From NCBI RefSeq assembly GCF_900100075.1, contig NZ_FNEG01000003.1:399978-463977 (forward strand): a stretch of DNA of 64,000 nucleotides, in the 5' to 3' direction. The stretch's first letter is position 1. Each line of letters starts with the position of its first letter. The stretch comes from Chryseobacterium jejuense. Its GTDB lineage: Bacteria; Bacteroidota; Bacteroidia; Flavobacteriales; Weeksellaceae. The position numbers were made by a program, and so were the translations under genes. The notes under the pieces were generated by a model. The model was not told the DNA's origin. It saw nothing but the letters and a program-made list of their open reading frames with translations, and ran no database searches. Positions 28,835 to 38,359 of this stretch are shown here, one piece after another.

Positions 28835-29653
28835 ATGAAGAAAAGTATAATCATATTCTTTACAATTTTGGGTATTTTCCTCAACGCCCAGAATATTAAA
28901 ACCAAAAGAGGAATTATCAATTTAGACGGGATTCCGGTGGCTAAAATTTCAAACAAATCCAATGAATACACTTTTATGGATTTGAAGGAAACGCCGTTGT
29001 ATACTATCAAATTTATTGATAAAAGTATTGTAGACTCTGTCAGAGACAGCTATATACAGGTCAATAGAGTATATAACAGGGAAAAAACCATCGAAGTAGA
29101 TTATACTTCTCCTTCTGCATTTTCCGGAGAAGAAAGATCAGCGGTGTATACTTCTGTGAAAGATTTTAAAATCATTGATAATAAAGGGATCAATGTAAAG
29201 ACCCTAGATGAATTGTTTTCAAACGTTCCCAAAAGGAAACTGGACAACAAAACTAAGGATGCTTATACGATCAGAAAAAAGATCGATAAAATGAATCTTG
29301 AAGTCAATAAAGTAGGAGAGATCCTCAGCAATGGAGTTCCTGTGGGATATTTTACCAATCTACCGGTAAGCTTTGGTTCAGATGATAAAATCATGGAAAA
29401 AAGCTTTCTCGATATTGAAATCTATGATGCAAAAAGTAAACTCATTGGTAAATATATTACGACAACAAAGCAACTGAAGACAGCTGGCGGAAAGTCTTTC
29501 ACCCTTTTCAAAGAAATGTCCGGAAGAGCTTCAATTTTAAAATATCCAACCTATAAAGCTCTTGCAGAACGTATGGCCATTATGGATCCAAATTTTATTA
29601 AAATTCAGGAAAAAGTAACTGTAGGTCCTGTTACAAAAGATACTCCTAATTAA
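28835..29653 (+). CDS. hypothetical exported protein
   Basis: A 272-residue protein with an N-terminal signal peptide (MKKSIIIFFTILGIFLNAQ). The mature part alternates short strands and charged turns; GVPVGYFTNLPVSFGSDDK and IYDAKSKLIGKYITTTK are its most ordered-looking parts. It has no recognised domain, no Cys, and no transmembrane helix. It is flanked by terminators on both sides, so it is a single-gene unit. Confidence 0.65.
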   Translation: MKKSIIIFFTILGIFLNAQNIKTKRGIINLDGIPVAKISNKSNEYTFMDLKETPLYTIKFIDKSIVDSVRDSYIQVNRVYNREKTIEVDYTSPSAFSGEERSAVYTSVKDFKIIDNKGINVKTLDELFSNVPKRKLDNKTKDAYTIRKKIDKMNLEVNKVGEILSNGVPVGYFTNLPVSFGSDDKIMEKSFLDIEIYDAKSKLIGKYITTTKQLKTAGGKSFTLFKEMSGRASILKYPTYKALAERMAIMDPNFIKIQEKVTVGPVTKDTPN

Positions 29654-29676
29654 GTCTATTCAAAAATATAAAAAAT

Positions 29677-29708
29677 AAAACCTCAGAAATATATTTTGAG
29701 GTTTTTGC
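29677..29708 (+). terminator. hairpin terminator
   Basis: A 9-bp stem (AAAACCTCA / TGAGGTTTT) with an 11-nt loop and a T-rich tail. Confidence 0.8.
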
Positions 29709-29745
29709 TTTTATCCACTTAGCTTTATATAATCGCACTTATTTT

Positions 29746-29789
29746 ATTCGTGCATTCGTTGTGTATATTTTTGCCACGAATGCACGAAT
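29746..29789. repeat. perfect 14-bp inverted repeat
   Basis: ATTCGTGCATTCGT and ACGAATGCACGAAT are separated by 16 nt. It may be a second terminator or another unit of the CACGAAT repeat family. Confidence 0.65.
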
Positions 29790-29855
29790 TTTTCTTTGTT
29801 TGCGTGTATAATCATCTGCGAAATCTGTGGGAGATGTTTATGATCTGTATTCTGT

Positions 29856-30271
29856 CATTGACTATGTCGAAATAATATTCATCGACTAAAAGGAGATAAT
29901 CTGCGATTTCTGAAAGAATCTAAACACTCTATGTTAATATCTATGGTGAATGACAAAAACTAGGTTACCAATTAAATTATAAGAGTTTTATTTCCCACAG
30001 ATTTCGCTGATTTACACAGATGTTTGTGAATATTTGTATTTTATAAATAAAATCAGCTGTGTCATGAACTAAATATACGGTATACAATTTTATCGAAGAT
30101 AAAATCTTTGCGCCTTTAAAGCTCATAGATATTCCAGAAATGGCGTCCTTGCGATTTTCAACTTCGGTATTACATTAAATTGTATTAGCTAGGGTAAGTG
30201 AAAATCAATAGAAATGGGCTTTAGCCCGTTTTACAATAAAAACATAAATTTCCATTGGCTTTAGCCGAAAC
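29856..30271 (+). repeat. composite intergenic repeat, copy A
   Basis: It shares five blocks with 52614-53073. Block 1 (29856-29925) is read as identical over 70 bp to the reverse complement of 53004-53073. Further blocks are the CCCACAGATTTCGCTGATTT text (29989-30022), the ATTTTATCGAAGATAAAAT text (30084-30120), the GGCGTCCTTGCGATTTTCAAC text (about 30142-30162) and a GGGCTTTAGCCC / TTGGCTTTAGCC pair (about 30213-30271). No gene lies between 29653 and 30339. Confidence 0.9.
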
Positions 30272-30338
30272 TTATTTATCTTATAAAATGTAGCAAATTC
30301 TATTAATTTAAAAATCCCTGAGAAAAATCAGAACAATT

Positions 30339-32534
30339 TTATAAACTCAAAATCACTCCATTTTCTTTCAGTTGCTGCATAGGTTTTGAGAACCAGAACA
30401 ATTCAAAATCTTCAAAATTTTCTTCAAACTGATTCTTAAGTTGCTGAGCTGTAGGTTTTTTCTGATTGTCGATAGAATGTTCATTCAAAATATCCATCAG
30501 CCAATCTGCTTTGTCCTGTTCCATTTCAACCTTAACAATATTGGTTTTTAGGTGGAATGTAAGAAGCGTATATGTACCAGAATATTTCTTTTTATTTTTT
30601 ACGCGATTCTCAGCGATTACATTTTTGGTTAAAAAGACAATTTTTGAATTTCCTTTAAATTTAAAATCTTCATCTTCCAATAAACTGTCGTGAATATAAT
30701 CGGGATGAATAGTTGTTCTTGGAATTTTGAAATCAAACCACTCTTGAAGAGGAAGTTCAAAATTAATTCCATGCATATAATTGAATAGGGATTTTTTTAA
30801 CCCTGAACTAAATTTATCATGATTGATTCCGGTTTTGTCTGTAAAATCAATATCATTATTAGCAAATAGAATTTCCTGCTTGATTGGAGTAACTCCAAAT
30901 TCTTCCGGATTCAATCCAACAGGTGAATGGGCAGTCATTGCAAACTGATGCCAAAAGCCACTTTGTAAAATTCCCATTTCAAATAACTGACGAATCATCT
31001 CCATAGAATCAATTGTTTCCTGGATAGTTTGAGTAGGGTAGCCATACATCAGATAAGCATGGATCATAATTCCGGCTTCTGTAAAGTTTCTTGTCACTTT
31101 TGCAACCTGCTCCACAGAAATTCCTTTATCAATTAATTTTAATAAACGATCACTTGCTACTTCCAGTCCACCTGAAACGGCAACACATCCTGAAAGCTTT
31201 AATAAATAACATAGATCACGGGTAAAGCTTTTTTCAAAACGGATATTGGTCCACCAGGTAACCACAAGATTTCTTCGAAGAATTTCTAGGGCAACCTCTC
31301 TCATTAAAGCTGGTGGTGCCGCTTCATCTACAAAATGGAACCCGGTTTCTCCTGTAGTTTTAATGAGTTCCTCCATTCTGTCTACCAGAATTTTGGCAGA
31401 GATAGGTTCGTAGATTTTAATGTAATCTAAAGAAATATCACAGAATGTACATTTTCCCCAATAACATCCGTGAGCCATGGTTAGCTTATTCCATCTTCCG
31501 TCACTCCATAAGCTGTGCATTGGGTTGGCAATTTCAATGACTGAAATATATTGATCCAGTTTTAGATCCGTATAGTCAGGAGTGCCTATATCTGCTTGCT
31601 TAAAATCGTGTCTTTTTGAATTGTTTTTATAAACAACTTCTTGATTTTCAATTAAAAAAGTTCTTTTGTATTGAGGTTCTTCACTTGGCTCAGGATGAAG
31701 AATATTCTCACATAGAAGTTCGAGAGGAAGTTCACCATCATCCAATGTTATAAAATCAAAAAACTCAAAAACTCTTTGATCCTTGATCTCTCTTAACTCA
31801 GTGTTAGGAAATCCGCCGCCCATTGCAATTTTGATGTTCGGGAAATTTTTCTTTATCAACTGAGCACATCTGAAAGCAGAATATAAATTCCCTGGAAATG
31901 GAATAGAAAAACAAACCAATTTAGGCTGTACAGACTCTATTTTACCTTGAAGAATAGTTAAAGTAAAATCATCAATAAATGTTTGTTGATCGGATAATTT
32001 TGAATACAATTCATCAAACGAGTTGGCACTTTTTCCCAAACGTTCGGCGTATCGGCTGAAACCGAAATCAGAATCAATATTTTCTACAATATAATCTGAA
32101 ATATCCTCCAGATATAAAGTAACCAAATGTTTGGCTTTATCCTGTAAACCCATATTTCCGAATGCAAATTCCATATCATCCAATTGGTTGAAACGGGAAG
32201 CTTCCGGTAGAAAGTTCATGCTGCAGATCTGTCTTGCCAGCGTTGGGCTTTTTCCTTGCAAAAAGGGAATTACCTGATCTATAGTTTTTAAATATTCTTC
32301 TCTTAATGCATAAATTCTCTGAGTATTTTCAGAAGCATTCTGAAGATCAATTTCTTTATTGAAAACCTTTTGTAATCCACCTTTTGAAAATAACTCCAAA
32401 ATAACATCTATTCCCAAGTCCATCTGATAACTGGAAATATTTTTAGTATTTAAAAATCCTTTAATATAGGCTGTTGCCGGATAAGGAGTGTTAAGTTGGG
32501 TAAAAGGCGGGGTAATAAGAAGCAGGTCTTTCAA
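30339..32534 (-). CDS. B12-binding-domain radical SAM protein
   Basis: A 731-residue protein. The N-terminal part (about 1-280) is a cobalamin-binding-type Rossmann domain (MKDLLLITPP; IAMGGGFPN at about 237-245). The radical SAM core follows with its cluster cysteines at 357, 362 and 365 (GCYWGKCTFCD), a C-x4-C-x2-C spacing one longer than the textbook C-x3-C-x2-C. Later SAM-core landmarks are SGGLEVASDRLL and GIMIHAYLMYGYPTQT. About 200 C-terminal residues are unassigned. The start is TTG, since no ATG fits, and a TAnnTTTG box lies just upstream. There are no pathway neighbours, so the substrate is unknown. Confidence 0.85.
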   Translation of the reverse strand: MKDLLLITPPFTQLNTPYPATAYIKGFLNTKNISSYQMDLGIDVILELFSKGGLQKVFNKEIDLQNASENTQRIYALREEYLKTIDQVIPFLQGKSPTLARQICSMNFLPEASRFNQLDDMEFAFGNMGLQDKAKHLVTLYLEDISDYIVENIDSDFGFSRYAERLGKSANSFDELYSKLSDQQTFIDDFTLTILQGKIESVQPKLVCFSIPFPGNLYSAFRCAQLIKKNFPNIKIAMGGGFPNTELREIKDQRVFEFFDFITLDDGELPLELLCENILHPEPSEEPQYKRTFLIENQEVVYKNNSKRHDFKQADIGTPDYTDLKLDQYISVIEIANPMHSLWSDGRWNKLTMAHGCYWGKCTFCDISLDYIKIYEPISAKILVDRMEELIKTTGETGFHFVDEAAPPALMREVALEILRRNLVVTWWTNIRFEKSFTRDLCYLLKLSGCVAVSGGLEVASDRLLKLIDKGISVEQVAKVTRNFTEAGIMIHAYLMYGYPTQTIQETIDSMEMIRQLFEMGILQSGFWHQFAMTAHSPVGLNPEEFGVTPIKQEILFANNDIDFTDKTGINHDKFSSGLKKSLFNYMHGINFELPLQEWFDFKIPRTTIHPDYIHDSLLEDEDFKFKGNSKIVFLTKNVIAENRVKNKKKYSGTYTLLTFHLKTNIVKVEMEQDKADWLMDILNEHSIDNQKKPTAQQLKNQFEENFEDFELFWFSKPMQQLKENGVILSL

Positions 32535-32546
32535 CAGAAATTTTTT

Positions 32547-32555
32547 GCAAAGTTA
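32547..32555 (-). promoter_or_regulatory. -7 promoter box of the radical SAM gene
   Basis: TAACTTTGC on the minus strand, 12 bp before the TTG start codon, so the leader would be only a few nucleotides. A matching TTG element was not found at the proper distance. Confidence 0.55.
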
Positions 32556-32642
32556 TTCTAAAGTTTTTTGAGAAAAAAATTTTTTGCTCTGATTATAAAC
32601 AGGTCTAAATAATGTTATCTACACCTGCTGTTTTTCTCTTAG

Positions 32643-33640
32643 GATTATTTTCTCGCAGCTCTCACAGATGTCGCAGATAAAATGCAAGGAGATATTTTTA
32701 GACGCAAAGGTTTATGATGCATGCCGTTTATGTTTTAAGGCAGCAAAGTATTGAATCAATTTCATTGATTCTTTCTAAGCGCGTGTTATCCATACAGCTT
32801 CTTCCGCGACAAAGTCGCTCCTCTTTGCTCTCTAAAATAAAGCGTTCGAATCATTAGAACTTTGCGTTTAAAAATACATTTTCAGTATTTTATTAAAATG
32901 ATTTTTCTCCCGCAGATGTCACGCTTTCGCAGATAAAATGCAAGGAGATATTTTTAGACGCAAAGGTTTATGATGCATGCCGTTTATGTTTTAAGGCGGC
33001 AAAGTATTGAATCAATTTCATTGATTCTTTCTAAGCGTATGTTATCCATACAGCTTCTTCCGCGGCAAAGTCGCTCCTCTTTGCTCTCTAAAATAAAGCG
33101 TTCGAATCATTAGAACTTTGCGTTTAAAAATACATTTTCAGTATTTTATTAAAATGATTTTTCTCCCGCAGATGTCACAGATTTCGCAGATAAAATGCAG
33201 TGATATATTTTTTAGACGCAAAGATTTATGATGCATGCCGTTTATGTTTTGAGGCAGCAAAGTATGGAATCAATTTCATTGATTCTTTCTAAGCAAACGT
33301 TTCCATACAGCTTCTTCCGCGGCAAAGTCGCTCCTCTTTGCTCTCTAAAATAAAGCGTTCGAATCATTAGAACTTTGCGTTTAAAAATACATTTTCAGTA
33401 TTTTATTAAAATGATTTTTCTCCCGCAGCTCTCACAGATTTCGCAGATAAAATGCAGTGAGATATTTTTTACGCAAAGTTTTATGATGAATGCCGTTTAT
33501 GTTTTGAGGCAGCAAAGTATTGAATCAATTTTATTGATTCTTTCTAAGCAAACGTTTCCATACAGCTTCTTCCGCGACAAAGTCGCTCTCTCTTTGCTTC
33601 CTAAAATAAAGTGTTAGAATCCTTAAAACTTTGCGTTTAA
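32643..33640. repeat. tandem array, four units of about 256 bp
   Basis: The same unit recurs with the GACGCAAAG word at 32701, 32957, 33215 and about 33470 (steps 256, 258, 255). Each unit contains CGCAGATAAAATGCA, a GCATGC site (not in the last copy), the palindromes GAATCAATTTCATTGATTC and GCGACAAAGTCGC (or GCGGCAAAGTCGC), and ends with ACTTTGCGTTTAAAAATACATTTTCAGTATTTTATT-like text. No conserved open frame crosses the units and there are no CRISPR-like spacers. The array fills the whole gap between two minus-strand genes. Confidence 0.92.
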
Positions 33641-33643
33641 GAA

Positions 33644-34384
33644 TTATTTAAATACAGCATCTGGTGGATTATTATTGATGAAATTGAGAAAAGAATCTTC
33701 TTCAAAATATCCGTTTTCATCTAGGATTTCAGGGTTTAAAACTTCTGCTTCATTGGATCCATCCAAGATTGTTTTTTCAATATTTCGCCCTGATTTTCCT
33801 TCAATTTCATTATGAAGACTTATTAGGTATTGGGAATCTATATTTCCTTCAGCAACAGTGTAATGCCCATTTTCAGCAATAAGAATTGAAGATGTATTTC
33901 CCTCAAAATAGGTTTCATTATCATTACCTGAAGCTCCAAATAATACATCACAGGAAAGGTTACCAGTACAGTATAATGAACCGTTAACAATTATATTTTT
34001 TGCCTGTATATTTCCCATAACAATAAGAACAACATAGTCTTCAACAAAAAGGTTTCCGGGAAGGTTAATGTCTTTATCAAACAGAATTACTTTGTATCCT
34101 TCGCCATCTTCAGTGACTAAATCAAGAGAGGTTGAACCTTCATGTTCTGCAAGAATAATGGTAGGTATATCATCTTCATTTGGTTGCAATGAAGCTGCTT
34201 TTACTTTTTCTGCAGTTTCCGGATCCAGCATTTCTAGGAAATCAGAAAGGTCCTCTTCATCTAAAGAATGATCTTGGAACAGAGTAAAGTCTAAAGCTGA
34301 AGTAACAGTAGAATAAAAATTTTCTGATTGATTTTTAAGAAAAATATATAGCTGATCCTTTGTGAGTTGTTGTAATTCTTTCAT
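33644..34384 (-). CDS. hypothetical protein with bactofilin-like repeat, short paralogue
   Basis: A 246-residue cytoplasmic protein. The start at the ATG 34384 (MKELQQLTKDQL) is preferred to a TTG four codons upstream. Residues about 95-185 carry short repeated strands of the form GN-x-x-A-x-NIxxxG-x-L-x-x-x-GNL (VVLIVMGNIQAKNIIVNGSL, then YCTGNLSCDVLFGASG), suggesting a small beta-solenoid like bactofilins. The same block and the following C-terminal strip (EILDENGYFEEDSF) recur in the protein at 38360, so the two are paralogues. Function is unknown. Confidence 0.65.
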   Translation of the reverse strand: MKELQQLTKDQLYIFLKNQSENFYSTVTSALDFTLFQDHSLDEEDLSDFLEMLDPETAEKVKAASLQPNEDDIPTIILAEHEGSTSLDLVTEDGEGYKVILFDKDINLPGNLFVEDYVVLIVMGNIQAKNIIVNGSLYCTGNLSCDVLFGASGNDNETYFEGNTSSILIAENGHYTVAEGNIDSQYLISLHNEIEGKSGRNIEKTILDGSNEAEVLNPEILDENGYFEEDSFLNFINNNPPDAVFK

Positions 34385-34455
34385 GAAATTTAGCAATATT
34401 GCACCTATTATCCCTTATAGAAATAGATAGATGCAATATAGGAAGATAAGTTTTG

Positions 34456-34785
34456 CTATGCCAGAAAACCAAATTTATTCTCAAACATTTTTCCTACTAC
34501 CGGAATGGGTTTTTTCTGTTCATTCGCAGCATTGATGATTCCGAATACCCATAAAATCAATAAGAGCAATCCTATATAATTCAGAAAAGATAATACAGGA
34601 AGAATAGGAATTATTATTGAAAGAATAATATTCACAACAACGGTTAACAGAAAGAAGCCCAGCCCTTGTTCAAGATGATAATTGGCGAGATCATTTTTAA
34701 CGGTTAAATCTTTACTTTTAACATAGGCGATAATCCAGCCAATAATGGTTACATAGCTTAAAATAGAAATAGTTTTACTGTTCAT
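34456..34785 (-). CDS. DUF4870 membrane protein
   Basis: A 109-residue protein with three hydrophobic helices. The motif NYHLEQGLGFFLL (about residues 38-50) and the C-terminal GIINAANEQKKPIPVVGK are the DUF4870/TMEM-like hallmarks. The frame opens 16 codons earlier at 34833, but a consensus promoter covers that stretch, so MNSKTISILSY is the start. Inner-membrane protein of unknown function. Confidence 0.88.
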   Translation of the reverse strand: MNSKTISILSYVTIIGWIIAYVKSKDLTVKNDLANYHLEQGLGFFLLTVVVNIILSIIIPILPVLSFLNYIGLLLLILWVFGIINAANEQKKPIPVVGKMFENKFGFLA

Positions 34786-34802
34786 ATTGAAATATTTTCC
34801 GT

Positions 34803-34833
34803 CAAAAGTAGAACAGTGATTTTCACCTGTCAA
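34803..34833 (-). promoter_or_regulatory. promoter of the DUF4870 gene
   Basis: Minus strand: TTG, 20 bp, then TACTTTTG, full consensus; about 18 bp before the start codon at 34785. Confidence 0.75.
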
Positions 34834-34905
34834 TAGCAGATTGATTTACTGTAGCTTTGAATTGGTATTCAGTAGATCCTGACCGGAAATTATAGGTCTC
34901 TGAGC

Positions 34906-35643
34906 TTATTCTTCCTTCATTAATTTGAAAAAAGCTTCTTTTTTAGCCCGGGATATCGGAATACTGGCTCCGTTTTCCATTTCAATCATCCCTTCTCTGG
35001 AATAGCTTACAATATAATGAGTATTGATGAGATAAGATTGATGTACGCGGAAGAAATCAGGAGGGAGAAGAATACTTTCGTAATTTTTTAGTGGTTTTGA
35101 AACCATGATCTTCTTTCCATCATTGAGATAAAAAGTAGTATAAGAACCGGACGTTTCACAATGTATGATCTGGTTGATCTTCACTACGTGCATGGCTTCC
35201 TGAGTGGGAAGAATAATTCTTTGTGGAACTTTGTTCATATTGTAACTAAGTTCATTCAGCTGTTTTTCTTCGAGAGAACGTTCTTTTAAGTCCTGAATTC
35301 TGTCAATCGCTGTTTTAAGTTCTTCAGCATCAATAGGCTTTAATAAATAATCTAAAGCGCTGAACTTGAATGCCCGAATGGCATATTCTTCATAAGCAGT
35401 GGTAAAAATCAAATGAAATTTCCGGTAAGAAATCTGTTGAAGCACATCGAATCCTGTTCCGTTTTTCAGCATAATATCCATAAATACAAGATCCGGCTGC
35501 AACCTGTCAATCAATTTTGCTGCTTCATCAGCACTTTCAGCATAGCCTATGATCTGTACTTTATCAGGAGCAATTATTTCCAGCATAATGGATAACGCTT
35601 CCCGTAAATGATATTCGTCTTCTATGATTATAGCTTTATACAT
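34906..35643 (-). CDS. LytTR-family response regulator
   Basis: A 245-residue regulator. The receiver domain (1-120) has IIIEDE with the acidic pocket, the phosphoacceptor Asp56 in DLVFMDIMLKNGTG, Thr/Ser and the LLKPID lysine. The C-terminal LytTR DNA-binding domain (about 145-243) includes CETSGSYTTFYLNDG and FRVHQSYLINTHYI. It lies 3 bp behind the histidine kinase gene and is surely its partner. LytTR regulators bind paired direct repeats; none could be matched by eye. Confidence 0.93.
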   Translation of the reverse strand: MYKAIIIEDEYHLREALSIMLEIIAPDKVQIIGYAESADEAAKLIDRLQPDLVFMDIMLKNGTGFDVLQQISYRKFHLIFTTAYEEYAIRAFKFSALDYLLKPIDAEELKTAIDRIQDLKERSLEEKQLNELSYNMNKVPQRIILPTQEAMHVVKINQIIHCETSGSYTTFYLNDGKKIMVSKPLKNYESILLPPDFFRVHQSYLINTHYIVSYSREGMIEMENGASIPISRAKKEAFFKLMKEE

Positions 35644-35646
35644 ACT

Positions 35647-37653
35647 TTACAATATAGGAATATATAATGTTACCATACAACCTTGTTGCCCATCGTGATC
35701 AAGGGTTAGTTCTCTGACTTCAAGTTTTGCCTGAGAATTATCTTTAAGCATAAGGAGCAGTCTTTCATCGGTAATCTTGGTGGAAAGGGAGCGATGAGAA
35801 TCATCTGTTTTCTGTTTTCTGGAAGCTGTAAGTCCGATTCCATTATCTTTAATGGTACAGATCAGGAGATTTTCTTCCTGTTCTTCTTCAAAACTAATTG
35901 ATAACATCCCTTTTTGGAATGCTTCCAAAGGTTTAAGCCCATGCTCAATTGCATTTTCAATAAAGGGTTGTATCAAAAGTGGCGGAATATGAAGTTGCTC
36001 ATCAACAGAGCTAGCCAACGCTATCTGATAATCAAAACTTTGATTTAAACGCAGTTGCTGAAGTTCAATATAATTTTCCAGAGTTTGTATTTCTTCTTCA
36101 AGAGTAATGGTTTCCATACGGGATTGTTCAAGGACTTTTCGGCTCAGTTTTGCAAATTTTCCAAGATAGAGAACTGCGAGATCCATATCCTTTCGAAGAA
36201 TCATTCCCTGGATATTTCCTAATGCATTGAATATGAAATGAGGATCCATCTGTGATTGAAGCAATCGCCTTTCAAGAGATAGTTTTTCTGCAAGATTTTC
36301 AAGGGTTTCCTTTTCAAGCAGTTCCATTTTAAGCTCATTATTGGCCTGTTGCTGCTGAAGAAAATCTTCTCTTTTTTGATGATAACGCTGACGGAAATAA
36401 TAAGACCGATACATAAAGATAAGCCCTATGAGTAAAACTGCAGAAATTCCGTATCCTAATAACTGATTTTTTTTCTGAAGTTTATTTTCCTGTTCCAACT
36501 GTTGAATACGAACCATTTTCTTTTCCGATTCATATTTGGCATCAGCATTCTGAAGAATCTGTTGAGTGGATTCGTCGTACTTTAATGTATTATACTTGAT
36601 AAAAAATGTATCATACTCATGGTAGGCTTTGTAGTCTTTTTCTTCAGCTGCAATATTTTTCAGACAGTCATAAAATGCTGCCAAAAGATAATTGTCTTTG
36701 TAGGGAAGGTTTTGCTGATAGGAAATTCCTTCTTTAAAGAGACTTTCAGCTGTTCTGTAATCTCCTTTTGCTACATAATACTGCCCGCGTAGTCCCATTG
36801 AGCTTCGGTATACGCTTTTTATTCCATATTGTTTTCCAATGATTAATGCTTTCTCCAAGGCCAATAAAAATGCTTGTTCATCAATGGGCTTTGGTCCGTT
36901 CATATATAAAGCCGCAAGATTGATATAAGCCACTCCGATATTGCTTTTACTGTCTATTTTTGCTTCGTTTTTTTCTATAAAAGTGATCGTTTGATTAAAA
37001 AAAGAAACAGCCTCCTGCCATCGGTTTGTTTCTCCTGCAGCAACAAGGTCAGAAAGGTAACTTCCTACAGCAAGCCTCGCATGAAGAATGCTTTCAGGGT
37101 TTCCGGATTTTTCAGCAAATGAAAGTCCTTCATCAGCATATTTTTTTACTTTTTCCTGAGAATTGGGGGAGAAAAGATAAGAAATATCTGCTCCAAGTTT
37201 CGCGGATTGATCATCGCTTTGCATCGTATTGAATAAAGCATAAGCTTTGAGGAAGAAAGTTAAGGCTTGTGACTTATCATCTGTATATGATTTAAGGTAG
37301 CCCATTGCAGTATTGGCAAAAGCTTTTGCACGGTTACTTTTTATGGAGTTGGCAATATCATAAGATGTTTCCGCGTACTTCATGAATTCCTTGAGATGCA
37401 GAAGACGTTTATGAGTTAAGGCGAGATAAGCATTACAAATAGCTTCATCTTCTTTATTTCCATCTTTTTGGGAGGCCTGAAGAGCAGCCATCTGTATTTT
37501 GAGGCTTGTTGATGAATCGGTAAATCTTTTGGAGTAACCTTCACTGGCTTCATGTTCTGCAGGAGATACTTGCTGTGCTTTTACAGTATGCAATGAGATC
37601 AAGCAAAATAGAAAGCAAAGTAGGAGTTGGGTTATATCGTTTTTTCTGATCAT
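35647..37653 (-). CDS. sensor histidine kinase with TPR sensor domain (LytS/YehU-like)
   Basis: A 668-residue membrane kinase. Order: signal peptide (about 1-26), a periplasmic stack of TPR-like helices (about 40-360), a coiled-coil stretch rich in Glu/Gln, one transmembrane helix (LLGYGISAVLLIGLIFMY, about 398-415), a second coiled coil, the His_kinase domain with the phospho-accepting His in LQSQMDPHFIFNALGNIQGM (about 464-483) and the ATPase domain with PFIENAIEHGL and DNGIGL. This is the standard Bacteroidota partner of LytTR regulators. The signal it senses is unknown; the genes transcribed away from it at 37870 onward are candidate targets. Confidence 0.93.
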   Translation of the reverse strand: MIRKNDITQLLLCFLFCLISLHTVKAQQVSPAEHEASEGYSKRFTDSSTSLKIQMAALQASQKDGNKEDEAICNAYLALTHKRLLHLKEFMKYAETSYDIANSIKSNRAKAFANTAMGYLKSYTDDKSQALTFFLKAYALFNTMQSDDQSAKLGADISYLFSPNSQEKVKKYADEGLSFAEKSGNPESILHARLAVGSYLSDLVAAGETNRWQEAVSFFNQTITFIEKNEAKIDSKSNIGVAYINLAALYMNGPKPIDEQAFLLALEKALIIGKQYGIKSVYRSSMGLRGQYYVAKGDYRTAESLFKEGISYQQNLPYKDNYLLAAFYDCLKNIAAEEKDYKAYHEYDTFFIKYNTLKYDESTQQILQNADAKYESEKKMVRIQQLEQENKLQKKNQLLGYGISAVLLIGLIFMYRSYYFRQRYHQKREDFLQQQQANNELKMELLEKETLENLAEKLSLERRLLQSQMDPHFIFNALGNIQGMILRKDMDLAVLYLGKFAKLSRKVLEQSRMETITLEEEIQTLENYIELQQLRLNQSFDYQIALASSVDEQLHIPPLLIQPFIENAIEHGLKPLEAFQKGMLSISFEEEQEENLLICTIKDNGIGLTASRKQKTDDSHRSLSTKITDERLLLMLKDNSQAKLEVRELTLDHDGQQGCMVTLYIPIL

Positions 37654-37814
37654 ATTAATAGATACGTTGAGCTAAATTATACATTGTAAAAGGATTGACA
37701 AAATAGCAATAGGCATGGAATACTGATTTTAAGGGCATATTTGAGCTTAATACTACAAATTACAGTAAGTTTTTTACCGAATACCAATTCAAAATATTCA
37801 AATACAAATTGATG

Positions 37815-37846
37815 TTGGCAGAAGTACATCTTAATATCTAATCTTG
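37815..37846 (+). promoter_or_regulatory. possible promoter of the 37870 gene
   Basis: TTG, 21 bp, TAATCTTG; one mismatch in the -7 element (C for T). It lies 23 bp before the ATG. Confidence 0.45.
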
Positions 37847-37869
37847 CATAGAATATAAATACAATAGCC

Positions 37870-38328
37870 ATGAAAACTGTATATAAATTTCTGATCTGTA
37901 TTCTTTTATTTCTTCCTATTAAGATGCTGTTTTCTCAGCAGGCAGATGAAAAACGAATGAAAATTGAAGTAATGGTAAATGATGGGAAAAACCAGATTGT
38001 TTCTGTTATCAAATCTTATACAATTTCTTACAATAAAACGTTGGTAACTCCTGATAATAAATCTAATGATGTAAAGGCATTTTATTTATCATTGGATTTC
38101 GAAAAGCAGGACATTCCACTTTTAAGGGCGTTTATCCAAAATAAAAATGGTTTGGATGGTCAGATTACAGTAACAGATGCCTATGGGAAATTACCATCGC
38201 GAAAAATTGAATTCAAATCAGCAGTAATGGAGATCATGACAGAACAGACGATGGGGGATTATAATGGCATGTACATGAATTTAAGTTCAAATGTACTTAC
38301 TATTGATGGATTGAAGATTGAACATTAA
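37870..38328 (+). CDS. secreted protein, possibly Hcp/TssD-like fold
   Basis: A 152-residue protein with a signal peptide (MKTVYKFLICILLFLPIKMLFS). The mature part is almost entirely beta: VISVIKSY-type strands, a LLRAFIQNKNGLDGQITVTD segment and a KIEFKSAVMEI strand ending in LTIDGLKI. The spacing resembles Bacteroidota type VI tube proteins (TssD), but a Sec signal peptide is wrong for a secreted tube subunit, so this may be a diverged relative or another beta-barrel protein. It is divergent from the LytTR two-component genes and first in a run with 38360 and 39931. Confidence 0.5.
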   Translation: MKTVYKFLICILLFLPIKMLFSQQADEKRMKIEVMVNDGKNQIVSVIKSYTISYNKTLVTPDNKSNDVKAFYLSLDFEKQDIPLLRAFIQNKNGLDGQITVTDAYGKLPSRKIEFKSAVMEIMTEQTMGDYNGMYMNLSSNVLTIDGLKIEH

Positions 38329-38359
38329 GACTCACAAATGATGAAAAAAACGATATAAA

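Noticed and set aside
33375..33617. 80-codon gene in the tandem array
   Set aside because: The frame is not maintained in the other copies of the same unit.
32643..33640. CRISPR array
   Set aside because: The period is about 256 bp, the whole unit repeats, and there are no unique spacers or cas genes.
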